From Agrococcus sp. ARC_14 (lineage in GTDB: Bacteria > Actinomycetota > Actinomycetes > Actinomycetales > Microbacteriaceae): DNA of 64,000 nucleotides. The first letter of the stretch is position 1. Each line of letters begins with the position of its first letter. A program made the translations under genes and the position numbers. The notes beneath the pieces are model-generated. The model was given only the letters and a program-made list of their open reading frames with translations, had not been told where the DNA came from and did no database searches. Of this stretch, positions 1 through 8,450 are shown piece by piece. The stretch is taken from contig NZ_JAKUDO010000001.1 in NCBI RefSeq assembly GCF_022436485.1, positions 992,001 to 1,056,000 of the forward strand, written 5' to 3'.

Positions 1-196
1 GGCCGGGCGCGATCCGACCGCGCAGCCCGGCCGTGCCGAACTGCAGGCGGCCCGTGAACGCATCCGTCACCTCTGCCAGCGCGACCTCGTCGCCAGCCTC
101 AGCGGCGGCGATCGACGCCTCGAGCTCGGCGCGCGTCTCGGCGTCGGGGTCGCCCGCGAGCCAGGCGCGGGCCGCGGTGAGGGCCTCGGCGCTCAT
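1..196 (-). CDS. Phospho-sugar mutase (phosphomannomutase/phosphoglucomutase family), N-terminal part
   Basis: The first 65 codons of a gene that leaves the left edge of the window. The N-terminus is helical and acidic, then reaches FGTAGLRG around residues 52-59, the conserved entry motif of alpha-D-phosphohexomutases. The family interconverts hexose-1- and hexose-6-phosphates; substrate cannot be told from this fragment. The ATG overlaps the TGA of the upstream purine nucleoside phosphorylase in an ATGA arrangement, so the two genes are translationally coupled. The same pair (deoD-pmmB) lies together in mycobacteria, which supports a link to pentose/hexose phosphate salvage. Catalytic serine and metal loop lie outside the window. 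Confidence 0.88.
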   Translation of the reverse strand, partial: MSAEALTAARAWLAGDPDAETRAELEASIAAAEAGDEVALAEVTDAFTGRLQFGTAGLRGRIAPG

Positions 197-1023
197 GCCG
201 CGTTGCCGATCGCCGCGACGACGTCGGCCAGCAGGCGTCCGAGGCGGCCCTCGGCCTCGCGGCCCGCCTCGATGACCTCCTGGTGCGAGAGCGGCGTCGA
301 CTGGATGCCGGCGGCCAGGTTGGTGATGAGGCTGAGCCCCAGCACCTCCATGCCGGCCTCGCGGGCCGCGATCGCCTCGAGGGCGGTCGACATGCCGCAG
401 ATGTGACCGCCGATCGCCTTCGCCATCTGCACCTCGGCGGGCGTCTCGTAGTGCGGGCCGCGGAACTGCACGTAGACGCCCTCGTCGAGGCTCGCGTCGA
501 CGGTGCGCGCGACATCGCGCAGCCGCGGGGAGTAGAGGTCGGTGAGGTCGACGAAGGTGGCCCCCTCGAGCGGCGAGTCGGCCGTCAGGTTGAGGTGGTC
601 GCTGATGAGCACGGGCTGGCCGGGCGTCCAGTCGGGCTTGATGCCGCCCGCGCCGTTGGTCAGCACCATGATCGACGCGCCCGTCGCGGCCGCGGTGCGC
701 ACCGAGTGCACCACCCTGCGCACGCCGTGGCCCTCGTAGTAGTGGGTGCGGGCGCCGATCACGAGCGCCCGGCGGCCGTCGTCGGTGAGCACGGAGCGGA
801 TGGTGCCCACGTGCCCCTCGAGCGCGGGCTTCGAGAAGCCGGTCACCTCGGTGGCGGGGATCGTGTGGGTTGTCTCGCCGATGAGATCGGCGGCCTTCGC
901 CCAGCCGGAGCCCAGCGTGAGGGCGATGTCATGCTGGTCGACGCCGGTGATGCGGCGGATGTCGTCGGCGGCCTTCTGGGCGACGTCACGAGGGTCTGCT
1001 GGGGGGTCGAGCGGGTGCGTCAT
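193..1023 (-). CDS. Purine-nucleoside phosphorylase
   Basis: Phosphorolysis of purine (deoxy)ribonucleosides to base plus pentose-1-phosphate, cytosolic salvage. Seen: GSGW near the N-terminus (phosphate loop), a THYYEGH segment, LTNGAGG, SDHLNL and GPHYETPAE, the order typical of the trimeric PNP/MTAP family; 276 residues is normal. I chose the ATG at 1023 rather than the in-frame GTG at 1032 because a TAGAGT hexamer (1036-1031 on the minus strand) ends 7 nt before it, fitting a leaderless transcript. The stop overlaps the start of the phospho-sugar mutase, so ribose-1-phosphate made here may feed the next enzyme. Trimeric specificity for guanosine/inosine is inferred from the family. Confidence 0.93.
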   Translation of the reverse strand: MTHPLDPPADPRDVAQKAADDIRRITGVDQHDIALTLGSGWAKAADLIGETTHTIPATEVTGFSKPALEGHVGTIRSVLTDDGRRALVIGARTHYYEGHGVRRVVHSVRTAAATGASIMVLTNGAGGIKPDWTPGQPVLISDHLNLTADSPLEGATFVDLTDLYSPRLRDVARTVDASLDEGVYVQFRGPHYETPAEVQMAKAIGGHICGMSTALEAIAAREAGMEVLGLSLITNLAAGIQSTPLSHQEVIEAGREAEGRLGRLLADVVAAIGNAA

Positions 1024-1030
1024 GGCGCCC

Positions 1031-1036
1031 ACTCTA
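1031..1036 (-). promoter_or_regulatory. -10 hexamer of purine nucleoside phosphorylase gene
   Basis: TAGAGT on the minus strand, 7 nt before ATG 1023; no Shine-Dalgarno sequence lies between. Fits a leaderless promoter. Confidence 0.55.
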
Positions 1037-1071
1037 GAGCGGGCAGCCGCTTCGCCCGTGCTGCGCGCACC

Positions 1072-1077
1072 TAGGCT
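1072..1077 (+). promoter_or_regulatory. -10 hexamer of yaeQ-like gene
   Basis: TAGGCT, 8 nt before ATG 1086, divergent from the PNP promoter in the 62-bp gap. Leaderless geometry. Confidence 0.5.
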
Positions 1078-1085
1078 TGACCACC

Positions 1086-1625
1086 ATGGCCAGCGGCGCG
1101 ACGATCCACACCTTCGAGGTGCAGCTCTCTGATGTCGACCGCGGGGTGTACGAGCAGCTGACGCTCAAGGTCGCGCAGCACCCCTCAGAGACCGTGCAGT
1201 TCATGACGACGCGGGTGCTCGCCCTGTGCCTCGAGCACGAGGAGGGCATCGCGTTCGGCGGCGGCATCTCCGGTGGCGACGAGCCCGCCGTGCTGGTGCG
1301 CGACCGCACCGGGGCGCTCGTCGCATGGATCGAGGTGGGCGCGCCCGATGCCGAGCGCGTGCACCGCGGCAGCATGGCAGCAGAGCGCACCGCCGTCTAC
1401 ACGCATCGCGATCCGGAGCGCGTCGCGGCACGGTGGTCGGGCAAGCGCATCCACCGCGCGGAGGACGTGCGGCTCGTCTGGTTCGATGCCGGATTCGTCG
1501 ACGCGGTCGCCGAGGCCATCACACGGCGGACGGCGATGTCGGTGTCCGTGACGGAGGGTGAGCTCTACCTCGAGGTGAACGGCACGACACTCTCGTCGAG
1601 CATCCACGAGCGCCGCGCGGGCTGA
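1086..1625 (+). CDS. YaeQ family protein
   Basis: 179 residues matching the YaeQ family over its whole length: N-terminal ATIHTFEVQLSDVDR strand, HPSET around residue 35, LALCLEHEEG, DDEP-like GGDEPAV, WIEVGAPDAERVHR near 85 and a C-terminal single-domain end. YaeQ proteins have a PD-(D/E)XK nuclease-like fold; E. coli YaeQ was linked to suppression of rfaH haemolysin defects, but the biochemical role is unknown. Start at ATG 1086 (an upstream TTG at 1077 is inside the likely -10 hexamer). Stands alone between divergent PNP and a convergent membrane glycosyltransferase. Confidence 0.85.
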   Translation: MASGATIHTFEVQLSDVDRGVYEQLTLKVAQHPSETVQFMTTRVLALCLEHEEGIAFGGGISGGDEPAVLVRDRTGALVAWIEVGAPDAERVHRGSMAAERTAVYTHRDPERVAARWSGKRIHRAEDVRLVWFDAGFVDAVAEAITRRTAMSVSVTEGELYLEVNGTTLSSSIHERRAG

Positions 1626-1641
1626 GCCCGCCCGGCAGCGC

Positions 1642-3372
1642 TCAGCGGCCGAGCACGAACGCTCGCCTGCCCTCGTGGTCGCCGTAGAACCATCCGAGCC
1701 ACGCCACCGCGGCGGCCAGCAGCACCGCGCCGGCCGCGCACCAGCCGAGGCCCGCGGCGAAGAGCACGACGGCCCAGCCCAGCTGCAGCGTGATGAAGCC
1801 GAGCTCCGCGAGCACCGCGGGCCAGTGGATGCGCACGCTCTGCCTCGCCGTCCCGTCGCCGGCCTTGGGGGTGCGCTCGAACTCCGAGTGCATCGGCCCG
1901 TGGAGCCCCTCGATGAACGCCATCAGCTGGTGCGGCAGCATGCCGGCGTTGAGCGCGACGTAGGGCACGACTCGCGCCAGCCGTCTCAGCAGTCCACGCG
2001 CGGTCGGCCTGGCGTCGTCGAGGCGCATGCCCTCGACGCTCGCGAGCACCGTCGAGAGCAGCAGCCAGCCGAGCGTCGGCAGCAGGTAGACCGCCAGACC
2101 CGCGCCGAGGTCGAGCGCGCCGACCCACAGCCCAGTCGAGATCAGGAACGGCAACGTGCACACCCACAGCGCCCAGAGCGGCCACTGCCAGGCGATCGTC
2201 ATGTGGTAGATCAGCTGCAGTCTGCGGCCCGAGCGCTCGCGGTGCTCGCCCAGCAGCGTGCCGAGGTGCAGGCGCTGCAGCTGCACCCACCCCGCCGTCC
2301 ATCGCTTCTGCTGCGCCTTGTAGGCCGTGACGGTCGCAGGCAGCTCGCTCGGCACCACGATCTCCTTCACGGCAGTCGTGCGCCAGCCGCCGAACAGGTG
2401 GCGGAAGCTCAGCTCGCAGTCCTCCACCAGGCTCGCCGCCCGCCAGCCGCCCGCCGCCTCGATCGCGTCCGCCCGCCAGATGCCGGCGGTGCCGGTGAAG
2501 TTCACGAACTGCCACCTCGCTGAGCGGTAGGACTTCTGCACGATGTGATGGTCGTCCACCCACAGCGACTGCGCGCGCGTCAACCACGAGGCATCCGCGT
2601 TCAGATGCCCCCAGCGTGCCTGCACGAGCGCACGGTCGGGCAGCAGCTGCCCGTGCTCGTCAGTGAAGTGGCGCATCGCAGCCAGGAGGAACTCGGGGCG
2701 CGGCACGAAGTCGGCGTCGAGGATGACGAAGAAGTCGGCGTCGACGAGCTTCCTGCCTGCCTCGAGCGCCCCGGCCTTGTATCCGGTGCGCAGGCCGCGC
2801 CGGATGAGGCGCACGTCGGCGCCGTGGTCGCGGGCATCGTCGACGGCCTCGTTCACGATGCGCCGGGCCGTGGCATCCGTCGAGTCGTCGAGCACCTGGA
2901 TGCAGAGCTGCCCGGCCGGCCAGCGCAGCGCGGCGGAGGCGAGGATCGCGCGGCGGGCGACGGCCGGCTCGTTGAACATCGGCAGCTGCACCACGATCTT
3001 CGGCGGCACGGCCGGCAGCGTGCCACCCGTGGCGGCCGCGCGCCCATGCCAGAGGTAGCCGACGCGCTCGATGAGCCCACCGACCAGGAAGGCGAGGATC
3101 GCCAGGAACGGCAGGTGCCCGATCAGCAGCTGCAGCCACCAGGTGAGCGAGCCGGTCGGGGCGGTCTCGACCACGTCGAAGCCCGCGAGCACGAGCATGC
3201 CGCAGAGCACGAGCGCGAGCGGCACGACCGGCAGCCACCAGGGGAGCGGCTCGGTGGCCGAGGTGCGGTCAGGGGTGGATGCACGGGGCGGCAGAGGAGG
3301 CGCGCTCACGTGCGGTGCGCCGTGCGGGGAGAGGGCGGGTCGGGTGACGGGCGCTGGCTGGATGACGGACAT
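1642..3372 (-). CDS. Membrane glycosyltransferase family 2 (cellulose-synthase-like)
   Basis: 576 residues. A proline-rich cytoplasmic N-terminus is followed by two hydrophobic segments (about 45-65 and 85-110), a GT2 domain with VQLPMFNE, LDDSTD, LDADF, FTGTAGIWR, EDCELS and QQKRWTAG, and then four or more C-terminal membrane segments. The D,D,D,QxxRW signature is that of processive beta-glycosyltransferases such as cellulose or glucomannan synthases. Known of the family: polymerises a nucleotide-sugar while threading the chain through the membrane. Product unknown here. Start ATG 3372 is preceded by AGGAG with 5-nt spacing. No partner gene (PilZ, BcsB) is adjacent, so it acts alone or with distant partners. 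Confidence 0.85.
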   Translation of the reverse strand: MSVIQPAPVTRPALSPHGAPHVSAPPLPPRASTPDRTSATEPLPWWLPVVPLALVLCGMLVLAGFDVVETAPTGSLTWWLQLLIGHLPFLAILAFLVGGLIERVGYLWHGRAAATGGTLPAVPPKIVVQLPMFNEPAVARRAILASAALRWPAGQLCIQVLDDSTDATARRIVNEAVDDARDHGADVRLIRRGLRTGYKAGALEAGRKLVDADFFVILDADFVPRPEFLLAAMRHFTDEHGQLLPDRALVQARWGHLNADASWLTRAQSLWVDDHHIVQKSYRSARWQFVNFTGTAGIWRADAIEAAGGWRAASLVEDCELSFRHLFGGWRTTAVKEIVVPSELPATVTAYKAQQKRWTAGWVQLQRLHLGTLLGEHRERSGRRLQLIYHMTIAWQWPLWALWVCTLPFLISTGLWVGALDLGAGLAVYLLPTLGWLLLSTVLASVEGMRLDDARPTARGLLRRLARVVPYVALNAGMLPHQLMAFIEGLHGPMHSEFERTPKAGDGTARQSVRIHWPAVLAELGFITLQLGWAVVLFAAGLGWCAAGAVLLAAAVAWLGWFYGDHEGRRAFVLGR

Positions 3373-3506
3373 GGCGGCTCCTGATGCTGCGTGGCGAGGC
3401 GATGCGCTCGCGCTGCGATCAGTCTCGGCAGGGTCGATGAGGCGCAGCAGAGCGGCTGGATGAGAGGTCCCTCACTCGGCGGCGGGCGGCGGGGCGAGGA
3501 TGCGGG

Positions 3507-4952
3507 ATGATGGAGCGCGTGAGTGCATTCGAGCGCAAGCAGCGCGTAGTGATCATCGGTGGCGGTCCCGGCGGCTACGAGGCCGCGCTGGCGGGCGCGC
3601 AGCTCGGGGCGCGCGTCACGCTCATCGAGCGCACCGGAGTGGGCGGCAGCGCCATCCTCACGGACGTCGTGCCCTCCAAGTCGCTCATCGCGACTGCGGA
3701 GTCGGCCGCTGCGATCCGCGACGCCAACCAGCTGGGCGTGCAGTTCTCGGTGCGCGGCGAGTCCGGCAGGCCGCAGAAGCCCGAGGTCGTCGTCAACCTG
3801 CGCGCCGTCAACCGCCGCCTGCTCTCGCTCGCGGCGAAGCAGTCGCTCGACATGAAGGCCGACCTCGAGAAGGCGGGCGTGACGATCGTGCAGGGCGAGG
3901 GTCGCCTGGACGGACCCGGCAGAGTGGTGGTCTCGACCGGGAGGCAGGGCGACGACTTCGACGAGTTCGAGGCCGACACGATCGTCGTCTCGGTCGGTGC
4001 GACTCCCCGCCAGCTGCCGTCGGCGATGCCCGACGGCGAGCGCATCCTCACCTGGACCCAGCTGTACTCGCTCGACGAGGTGCCCGAGCACCTCATCGTC
4101 GTCGGCTCGGGCGTCACCGGCGCCGAGTTCGCGAGCGCCTACAGCCACATCGGTGCCGAGGTCTCGCTCGTCTCGAGTCGCGAGCAGGTGCTGCCGGGCG
4201 AGGACGCCGACGCTGCGGGCGTCATCGAGGAGGTCTTCCGCCGCCAGGGCATGCACGTGCTCTCGAAGTCGCGCGCCGAGAAGGTCGAGCGCACCGAGCG
4301 CGGCGTCATCGTGACCCTCACCGACGGGCGCACCGTCGAGGGCTCGCACTGCCTCATGGCGGTCGGGTCGATCCCCAACACCACCGGCATCGGCCTCGAG
4401 GAGGCCGGCATCGAGATGGCCGAGTCGGGCCACATCCTCGTCAACCGCGTCGCTCGCACCAACCTGCCGAACATCTACGCGGTCGGCGACTGCGCCGACG
4501 CCATGCCCCTCGCATCCGTCGCCTCCATGCAGGGCCGCACGGCGATGTTCCACGCGCTCGGCGATGCCGTGCACCCGATCTCGATGCGCACGGTCGCGTC
4601 GAACATCTTCACGCAGCCCGAGATCGCGACGGTCGGCTGGACGCAGAAGCAGATCGAGGAGGGCGTCGCGCAGGGCGAGGTCTACCGGATCGACCTCTCG
4701 ACCAATGCGCGCGCGAAGATGATGGGCATCGAGGTGGGCTTCGTGAAGCTCTTCGCCCGCACCGGCTCGGGCACGATCATCGGTGGCGTCATCGTCGCGC
4801 CCAAGGCCTCCGAGCTCATCTTCCCGGTGACGATGGCGATGGAGCACCGGCTCACGGTCGACCAGCTTGCGCGGGTGTTCCCGGTCTTCCCGTCGCTGAC
4901 CGGCTCGATCACCGACGCCGCTCGCGCGATGCACCACGTCGACGCGGGCTGA
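3507..4952 (+). CDS. lpdA: NAD(P)H:quinone dehydrogenase, LpdA-type flavoprotein disulfide-reductase homologue
   Basis: 481 residues with the lipoamide-dehydrogenase architecture: FAD-binding GGGPGGYEAA near residues 18-27, a central NAD(P)-binding GSGVTGAEFASAY, GDCADAM, and a C-terminal dimerisation domain. The CxxxxC redox pair is absent: the segment reads GGSAILTDVVPSKSL, and the C-terminal HxHPT motif is also missing (AVFP, not catalytic His). This is the hallmark of mycobacterial LpdA (Rv3303c), which reduces quinones and contributes to virulence rather than acting in a 2-oxoacid complex. GAGG lies 7 nt before the first of two adjacent ATGs. Monocistronic, convergent with the carboxylase alpha chain. 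Confidence 0.9.
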   Translation: MMERVSAFERKQRVVIIGGGPGGYEAALAGAQLGARVTLIERTGVGGSAILTDVVPSKSLIATAESAAAIRDANQLGVQFSVRGESGRPQKPEVVVNLRAVNRRLLSLAAKQSLDMKADLEKAGVTIVQGEGRLDGPGRVVVSTGRQGDDFDEFEADTIVVSVGATPRQLPSAMPDGERILTWTQLYSLDEVPEHLIVVGSGVTGAEFASAYSHIGAEVSLVSSREQVLPGEDADAAGVIEEVFRRQGMHVLSKSRAEKVERTERGVIVTLTDGRTVEGSHCLMAVGSIPNTTGIGLEEAGIEMAESGHILVNRVARTNLPNIYAVGDCADAMPLASVASMQGRTAMFHALGDAVHPISMRTVASNIFTQPEIATVGWTQKQIEEGVAQGEVYRIDLSTNARAKMMGIEVGFVKLFARTGSGTIIGGVIVAPKASELIFPVTMAMEHRLTVDQLARVFPVFPSLTGSITDAARAMHHVDAG

Positions 4953-4994
4953 GCAGCGCGCTCCAGGCGGGGCAGTCGGCCCCTGAGCCGCTCC

Positions 4995-5009
4995 GCGCCC
5001 GAAGGGCGC
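4995..5009. terminator. Short GC hairpin between convergent genes
   Basis: GCGCCC, loop GAA, GGGCGC: a perfect 6-bp stem in the 73-bp gap between the lpdA stop and the carboxylase stop. No T-run on either side, so terminator strength is doubtful; position suits a bidirectional stop. Confidence 0.4.
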
Positions 5010-5025
5010 TGATCGTGTCGAAGGG

Positions 5026-6789
5026 CTACGCGTCTGGGGTGATCGTCACCAGCGGGTGACCCGAGGGGACCGTCTTGCCGACGGGGGCGTCGATCGCAGC
5101 GACCGTGCCGTCGATGGGGGAGGAGAGGGGCTGCTCCATCTTCATCGCCTCGAGCACGACCAGCAGGTCGCCGGCCACGACGCGGTCGCCCACGACCACG
5201 GCCGCCTTCACGACGGTCGCCTGCATCGGCGAGACGATCGAGCCCGAGCCCGCACCGCCCTCGAGCGCGCGGCGCGTGCGACGCGGGGCCGGGCCCTTCG
5301 CATCCCTGACGTCAGAGAAGAGCCGCTTCGGCATCGACACCGCGATGCGCTTGCCGTCGCTCTCGACGACCACGGTGCGGCGCGCCTCGGGCCCGTCGAT
5401 CGCACCGGGCTCGCCGCCCCACGGGGGGATGTCGTTCTCGAACTCGGTCTCGATCCAGGAGGTGTAGATCGAGAACGGGGTGTCGCCCTCCGGAGCGAAG
5501 GCGGGGTCGTCGACGACCGCGCGGTGGAACGGCAGCACGGTCGGCAGGCCGTCGACCTCGAACTCGGCGAGCGCCCGACGCGAGCGCTCGAGCGCCTCGG
5601 CGCGGTCGCGCCCGGTGACGATGAGCTTCGCGAGCATCGAGTCGAAGTTGCCGCCGATGACGTCGCCGGCGACGACGCCGGAGTCGATTCGCACGCCGGG
5701 GCCGGAGGGCGTGCGGAAGATGCGCACAGGGCCGGGCTGCGGCATGAAGCCTGCGCCGGCATCCTCGCCGTTGATGCGGAACTCGATCGAGTGGCCGCGC
5801 ACCTCGGGGTCGTCGTAGCCGAGCGCCTCGCCCTCGGCGATGCGGAACTGCTCGCGCACGAGGTCGATGCCGGTGACCTCCTCGGAGACCGGATGCTCGA
5901 CCTGCAGCCGGGTGTTCACCTCGAGGAACGAGATGGTGCCGTCTGCGCCGATCAGGAACTCGCACGTGCCGGCGCCGACGTACTTCGCGGCGCGCAGGAT
6001 CTCCTTCGACGCCCTCCGCAGCTCGGCTTCCTGCTCTGCGGTGACGAAGGGCGCGGGCGCCTCCTCGATGAGCTTCTGGTGGCGGCGCTGCAACGAGCAG
6101 TCGCGGGTGGAGACGACCACCACGGTGCCGTGCGCGTCGGCGAGGCACTGGGTCTCGACGTGCCGCGGCTTGTCGAGGTACTTCTCGACGAAGCACTCGC
6201 CGCGCCCGAACGCCGCGACCGCCTCGCGGGTGGCGGAGTCGAACTGCTGCTCGACCTCCTCGCGCGTGAACGCGACCTTGAGGCCGCGGCCGCCGCCGCC
6301 GAACGCCGCCTTGATCGCGACCGGCAGCCCGTGCACGTCGACGAACTCGAGCACCTCCGCGGCACCCGAGACAGGTTCGATCGTGCCCGGTGCGAGCGGT
6401 GCACCGACCGACTCCGCGATGTGGCGCGCTGAGACCTTGTCGCCCAGCTGCTCGATGGCCTCCGGGCTCGGGCCGATCCAGATGAGACCCGCCTCGATCA
6501 CCGCGCGGGCGAAGTCGGCGTTCTCTGCCAGGAACCCGTAGCCCGGGTGCACCGCATCCGCCCCAGACCGCCTGGCGACCGAGAGGATCTTGTCGATCAC
6601 GAGGTAGCTCTCAGCGCTGGTCGATCCGTTGAGCGCGTAGGCCTCGTCGGCCAGCTGCGCATGCTGCGCGTCGCGGTCGGGGTCGGCGTAGACGGCGACC
6701 GAGCCGATGCCTGCGTCACGCGCTGCGCGGATGATGCGGACGGCGATCTCACCGCGGTTGGCGATCAGGACCTTCGTGATGCGGGGCAT
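5026..6789 (-). CDS. accA3: Acyl-CoA carboxylase alpha subunit (biotin carboxylase + biotin carboxyl carrier)
   Basis: 587 residues. Biotin carboxylase half begins [14 protein letters not shown], with [10 protein letters not shown] (ATP-grasp loop), [15 protein letters not shown] and the carbamoyl-phosphate-synthase-like ATP site; the last 75 residues are a biotinyl domain with EAMKMEQP, the lysine at residue 550 being the biotin site. Known: such AccA chains pair with several AccD beta chains to make malonyl- or methylmalonyl-CoA. The beta and epsilon chains and biotin ligase are about 14-16 kb away in this window. Start ATG 6789; TAGGCT ends 8 nt upstream and GAGGAA lies in between, so a leaderless or very short leader mRNA is likely. 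Confidence 0.94.
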   Translation of the reverse strand: MPRITKVLIANRGEIAVRIIRAARDAGIGSVAVYADPDRDAQHAQLADEAYALNGSTSAESYLVIDKILSVARRSGADAVHPGYGFLAENADFARAVIEAGLIWIGPSPEAIEQLGDKVSARHIAESVGAPLAPGTIEPVSGAAEVLEFVDVHGLPVAIKAAFGGGGRGLKVAFTREEVEQQFDSATREAVAAFGRGECFVEKYLDKPRHVETQCLADAHGTVVVVSTRDCSLQRRHQKLIEEAPAPFVTAEQEAELRRASKEILRAAKYVGAGTCEFLIGADGTISFLEVNTRLQVEHPVSEEVTGIDLVREQFRIAEGEALGYDDPEVRGHSIEFRINGEDAGAGFMPQPGPVRIFRTPSGPGVRIDSGVVAGDVIGGNFDSMLAKLIVTGRDRAEALERSRRALAEFEVDGLPTVLPFHRAVVDDPAFAPEGDTPFSIYTSWIETEFENDIPPWGGEPGAIDGPEARRTVVVESDGKRIAVSMPKRLFSDVRDAKGPAPRRTRRALEGGAGSGSIVSPMQATVVKAAVVVGDRVVAGDLLVVLEAMKMEQPLSSPIDGTVAAIDAPVGKTVPSGHPLVTITPDA

Positions 6790-6797
6790 GGTTCCTC

Positions 6798-6803
6798 AGC
6801 CTA
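6798..6803 (-). promoter_or_regulatory. -10 hexamer of carboxylase alpha gene
   Basis: TAGGCT on the minus strand with 8 nt to ATG 6789. Confidence 0.45.
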
Positions 6804-6927
6804 GGTGGCGGAGCATGACGGATGCGTGCACTCGGCACACAGAACACGGGCGTTCCGTTGCCGAATCCCACAGTGGTGGTCGCCCGCGAGCGGGAGCGCA
6901 ACCGCTCGCTCGCCCAGCCAGGCGGCC

Positions 6928-6933
6928 TAGCAT
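6928..6933 (+). promoter_or_regulatory. -10 hexamer of the 6940 gene
   Basis: TAGCAT with 6 nt to GTG 6940; leaderless geometry. Confidence 0.5.
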
Positions 6934-6939
6934 GCAGGT

Positions 6940-7755
6940 GTGGAACCCGTGCTGCTGCTCGCTGCCGAGTGGTGGTGGGTCGCGCCTGCCGGTGCCGGAG
7001 CGGGAGCGCTCGGCTGGGTCGGGCTCCGTCGTCGACGGCGTTCGGGGCGACTGCTCGAGCTCACTGCGGCGAGGCAGGACGTGCGCGACGCGCATCGGCA
7101 GGTGACGCGCACGCGCGCGGAGCTCAAGGTCGCGCAGGCCGAGCTGCTGCGAGCGCGCGCGGAGCAGCCCGCAGCCGGCGGGGCGTTCGGGGTGGGCCAC
7201 GAGGCGAAGCGACGCCTCCAGGCGGCGGAGCGCGCGGCCAAGGCCGCCGTCGCCGAGCTGCGCGTGCGACGCGCCTCGGTGCAGGTCGCGCGCGCGATGA
7301 TGCCCCCGAGCGGTGCTCCGCTCGAGGCGATGCCGCTCGTCCGGCTGCGATCGGAGCACGACGCGCTGACGGCGCGCTGGATCGCGTACGAGACCGATCC
7401 CGCGCTGGCGATCGACTTCCCGGCGATGAGCGACGCCTCGTCGCCTGCGCTGCAGGCGTTCCTGCGCGCCCAGCAGGACGCGATGCGACTGCGGCCCGCC
7501 AGCCGCGACGCGCGCATGGCTCCGCAGGAGTTCGCGGCGTATCGCGATGCGGTGCGGCAGGCGACACAGGCGTTCGAGGAGGCGGAGCGCCAGGCCCGAC
7601 GCGGTGCCGGGCGCGGCGAGCCGATCGGCGAGCGCTCCGACTGGAGCGCGCTCGCGCAGGGGCTGCTCGACACGGCGCAGCAGGCGCTCGAGCGGTCGGC
7701 GCAGGCGTGGGAGCGCGCGGACCGCGACCGCCGGCGCAGGCGCCGCGGACGCTGA
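6940..7755 (+). CDS. Hypothetical membrane-anchored coiled-coil protein
   Basis: 271 residues, not recognised. One N-terminal hydrophobic segment (about residues 3-28) is followed by an RRRRR stop-transfer stretch, then long Ala/Glu/Arg-rich helices (about 35-115) with heptad character, a less regular middle with PPSGAP and PAMSDASSP, a second helical stretch and a very basic C-terminus (DRDRRRRRRGR). The shape suggests a membrane-tethered coiled coil facing the cytoplasm. GTG 6940 is taken as start because TAGCAT ends 6 nt upstream and the membrane segment begins there. It precedes a TetR/ABC exporter operon with its own promoter, so no functional link is implied. Confidence 0.6.
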   Translation: MEPVLLLAAEWWWVAPAGAGAGALGWVGLRRRRRSGRLLELTAARQDVRDAHRQVTRTRAELKVAQAELLRARAEQPAAGGAFGVGHEAKRRLQAAERAAKAAVAELRVRRASVQVARAMMPPSGAPLEAMPLVRLRSEHDALTARWIAYETDPALAIDFPAMSDASSPALQAFLRAQQDAMRLRPASRDARMAPQEFAAYRDAVRQATQAFEEAERQARRGAGRGEPIGERSDWSALAQGLLDTAQQALERSAQAWERADRDRRRRRRGR

Positions 7756-7786
7756 GCGCGGCGGCGACGCGCCGCGCACCCCGAGT

Positions 7787-7816
7787 TTGGTAAGTGAGCG
7801 CTCACTCACCTAGCAT
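7787..7816 (+). promoter_or_regulatory. Promoter of the TetR/ABC exporter operon
   Basis: TTGGTA (7787-7792), 18-nt spacer, TAGCAT (7811-7816), then 7 nt to GTG 7824. The spacer contains the palindromic operator listed separately, so a bound repressor would cover the promoter. Confidence 0.6.
7793..7806. promoter_or_regulatory. Palindromic operator, probable TetR autoregulatory site
   Basis: AGTGAGCGCTCACT, a perfect 14-bp palindrome between the -35 and -10 elements of the operon headed by a TetR regulator. Inferred target of that regulator. Confidence 0.7.
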
Positions 7817-7823
7817 CGAGTCT

Positions 7824-8447
7824 GTGAACGCCATCCCCCGCCTCAGCGGCGACGACCGTCGAGCCCAGATCATCGAGGCGGTGACGCCCGCGGTGCTCGA
7901 GCACGGGGCCGCGATCACGAGCCGCCAGCTCGCCGAGGCCGCCGGGGTCGCCGAGGGCACGCTGTTCAAGGCCTTCGGCGACAAGGAGTCGCTGCTCGTC
8001 GCGCTCGCCGAGCACCACATGACCGACGACGACGCGATCGCGGAGTTCACGAGCGACTCGCTCGAGGAGCTCGTCGCCACGCTCGTGGTCGTGCTGGTCG
8101 AGCGGATGCGGTTCATGTTCCAGCTCGTCGTGGCGCTCGGTCCGATCGCACAGCGCGTTGCCGAAGAGCACCGCGAGGTCTTCGATCGGTCCAAGCTCTG
8201 GCTCGCCGCTCACTTCGAGCCGTTCGGCGCTGAGCTGCGAGTGCCGCCCCTGGTGGCGGCAGAGGTGCTCCGTACGCTAGCCTGGTCGGCTGCCTCCGGC
8301 TGGGGCGAGCACAGCCCCGTGTCATCGGTCGATGACATCCTGCAGGTGCTCCTGCACGGCATCGTCCGATCCGAGGCGGCAGCAGCTCCTGCCGCTCCTT
8401 CCCCCGCCGGCGTCCCGGCATCCGCATCCGAGAACCAGAAGGCCTGA
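7824..8447 (+). CDS. TetR family transcriptional regulator of the ABC exporter
   Basis: 207 residues. N-terminal helix-turn-helix about residues 10-56 (RRAQIIEAV, SRQLAEAAGVAEGTLFKAFGDKESLL), C-terminal ligand domain of the usual size without obvious family marks. Start GTG 7824 places the N-terminus 12 residues before the first HTH helix and sits 7 nt after a -10 hexamer; a GTG further upstream at 7794 lies inside the operator and is rejected. The ATPase/permease gene begins 3 nt after the stop, so regulator and exporter form one transcript. Likely represses itself and the exporter until a toxic ligand binds; the ligand is unknown. Confidence 0.88.
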   Translation: MNAIPRLSGDDRRAQIIEAVTPAVLEHGAAITSRQLAEAAGVAEGTLFKAFGDKESLLVALAEHHMTDDDAIAEFTSDSLEELVATLVVVLVERMRFMFQLVVALGPIAQRVAEEHREVFDRSKLWLAAHFEPFGAELRVPPLVAAEVLRTLAWSAASGWGEHSPVSSVDDILQVLLHGIVRSEAAAAPAAPSPAGVPASASENQKA

Positions 8448-8450
8448 ATC

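Noticed and set aside
1024-1032. GTG 1032 as start of purine nucleoside phosphorylase
   Set aside because: It lies between the -10 hexamer and ATG 1023; a transcript starting at the usual distance would not contain it.
3373-3506. Promoter elements between the membrane GT2 and lpdA
   Set aside because: No convincing -10/-35 pair or palindrome was found in the 134-bp gap.
3507-4952. Dihydrolipoamide dehydrogenase of a 2-oxoacid complex
   Set aside because: The CxxxxC pair and the C-terminal His motif are both absent.
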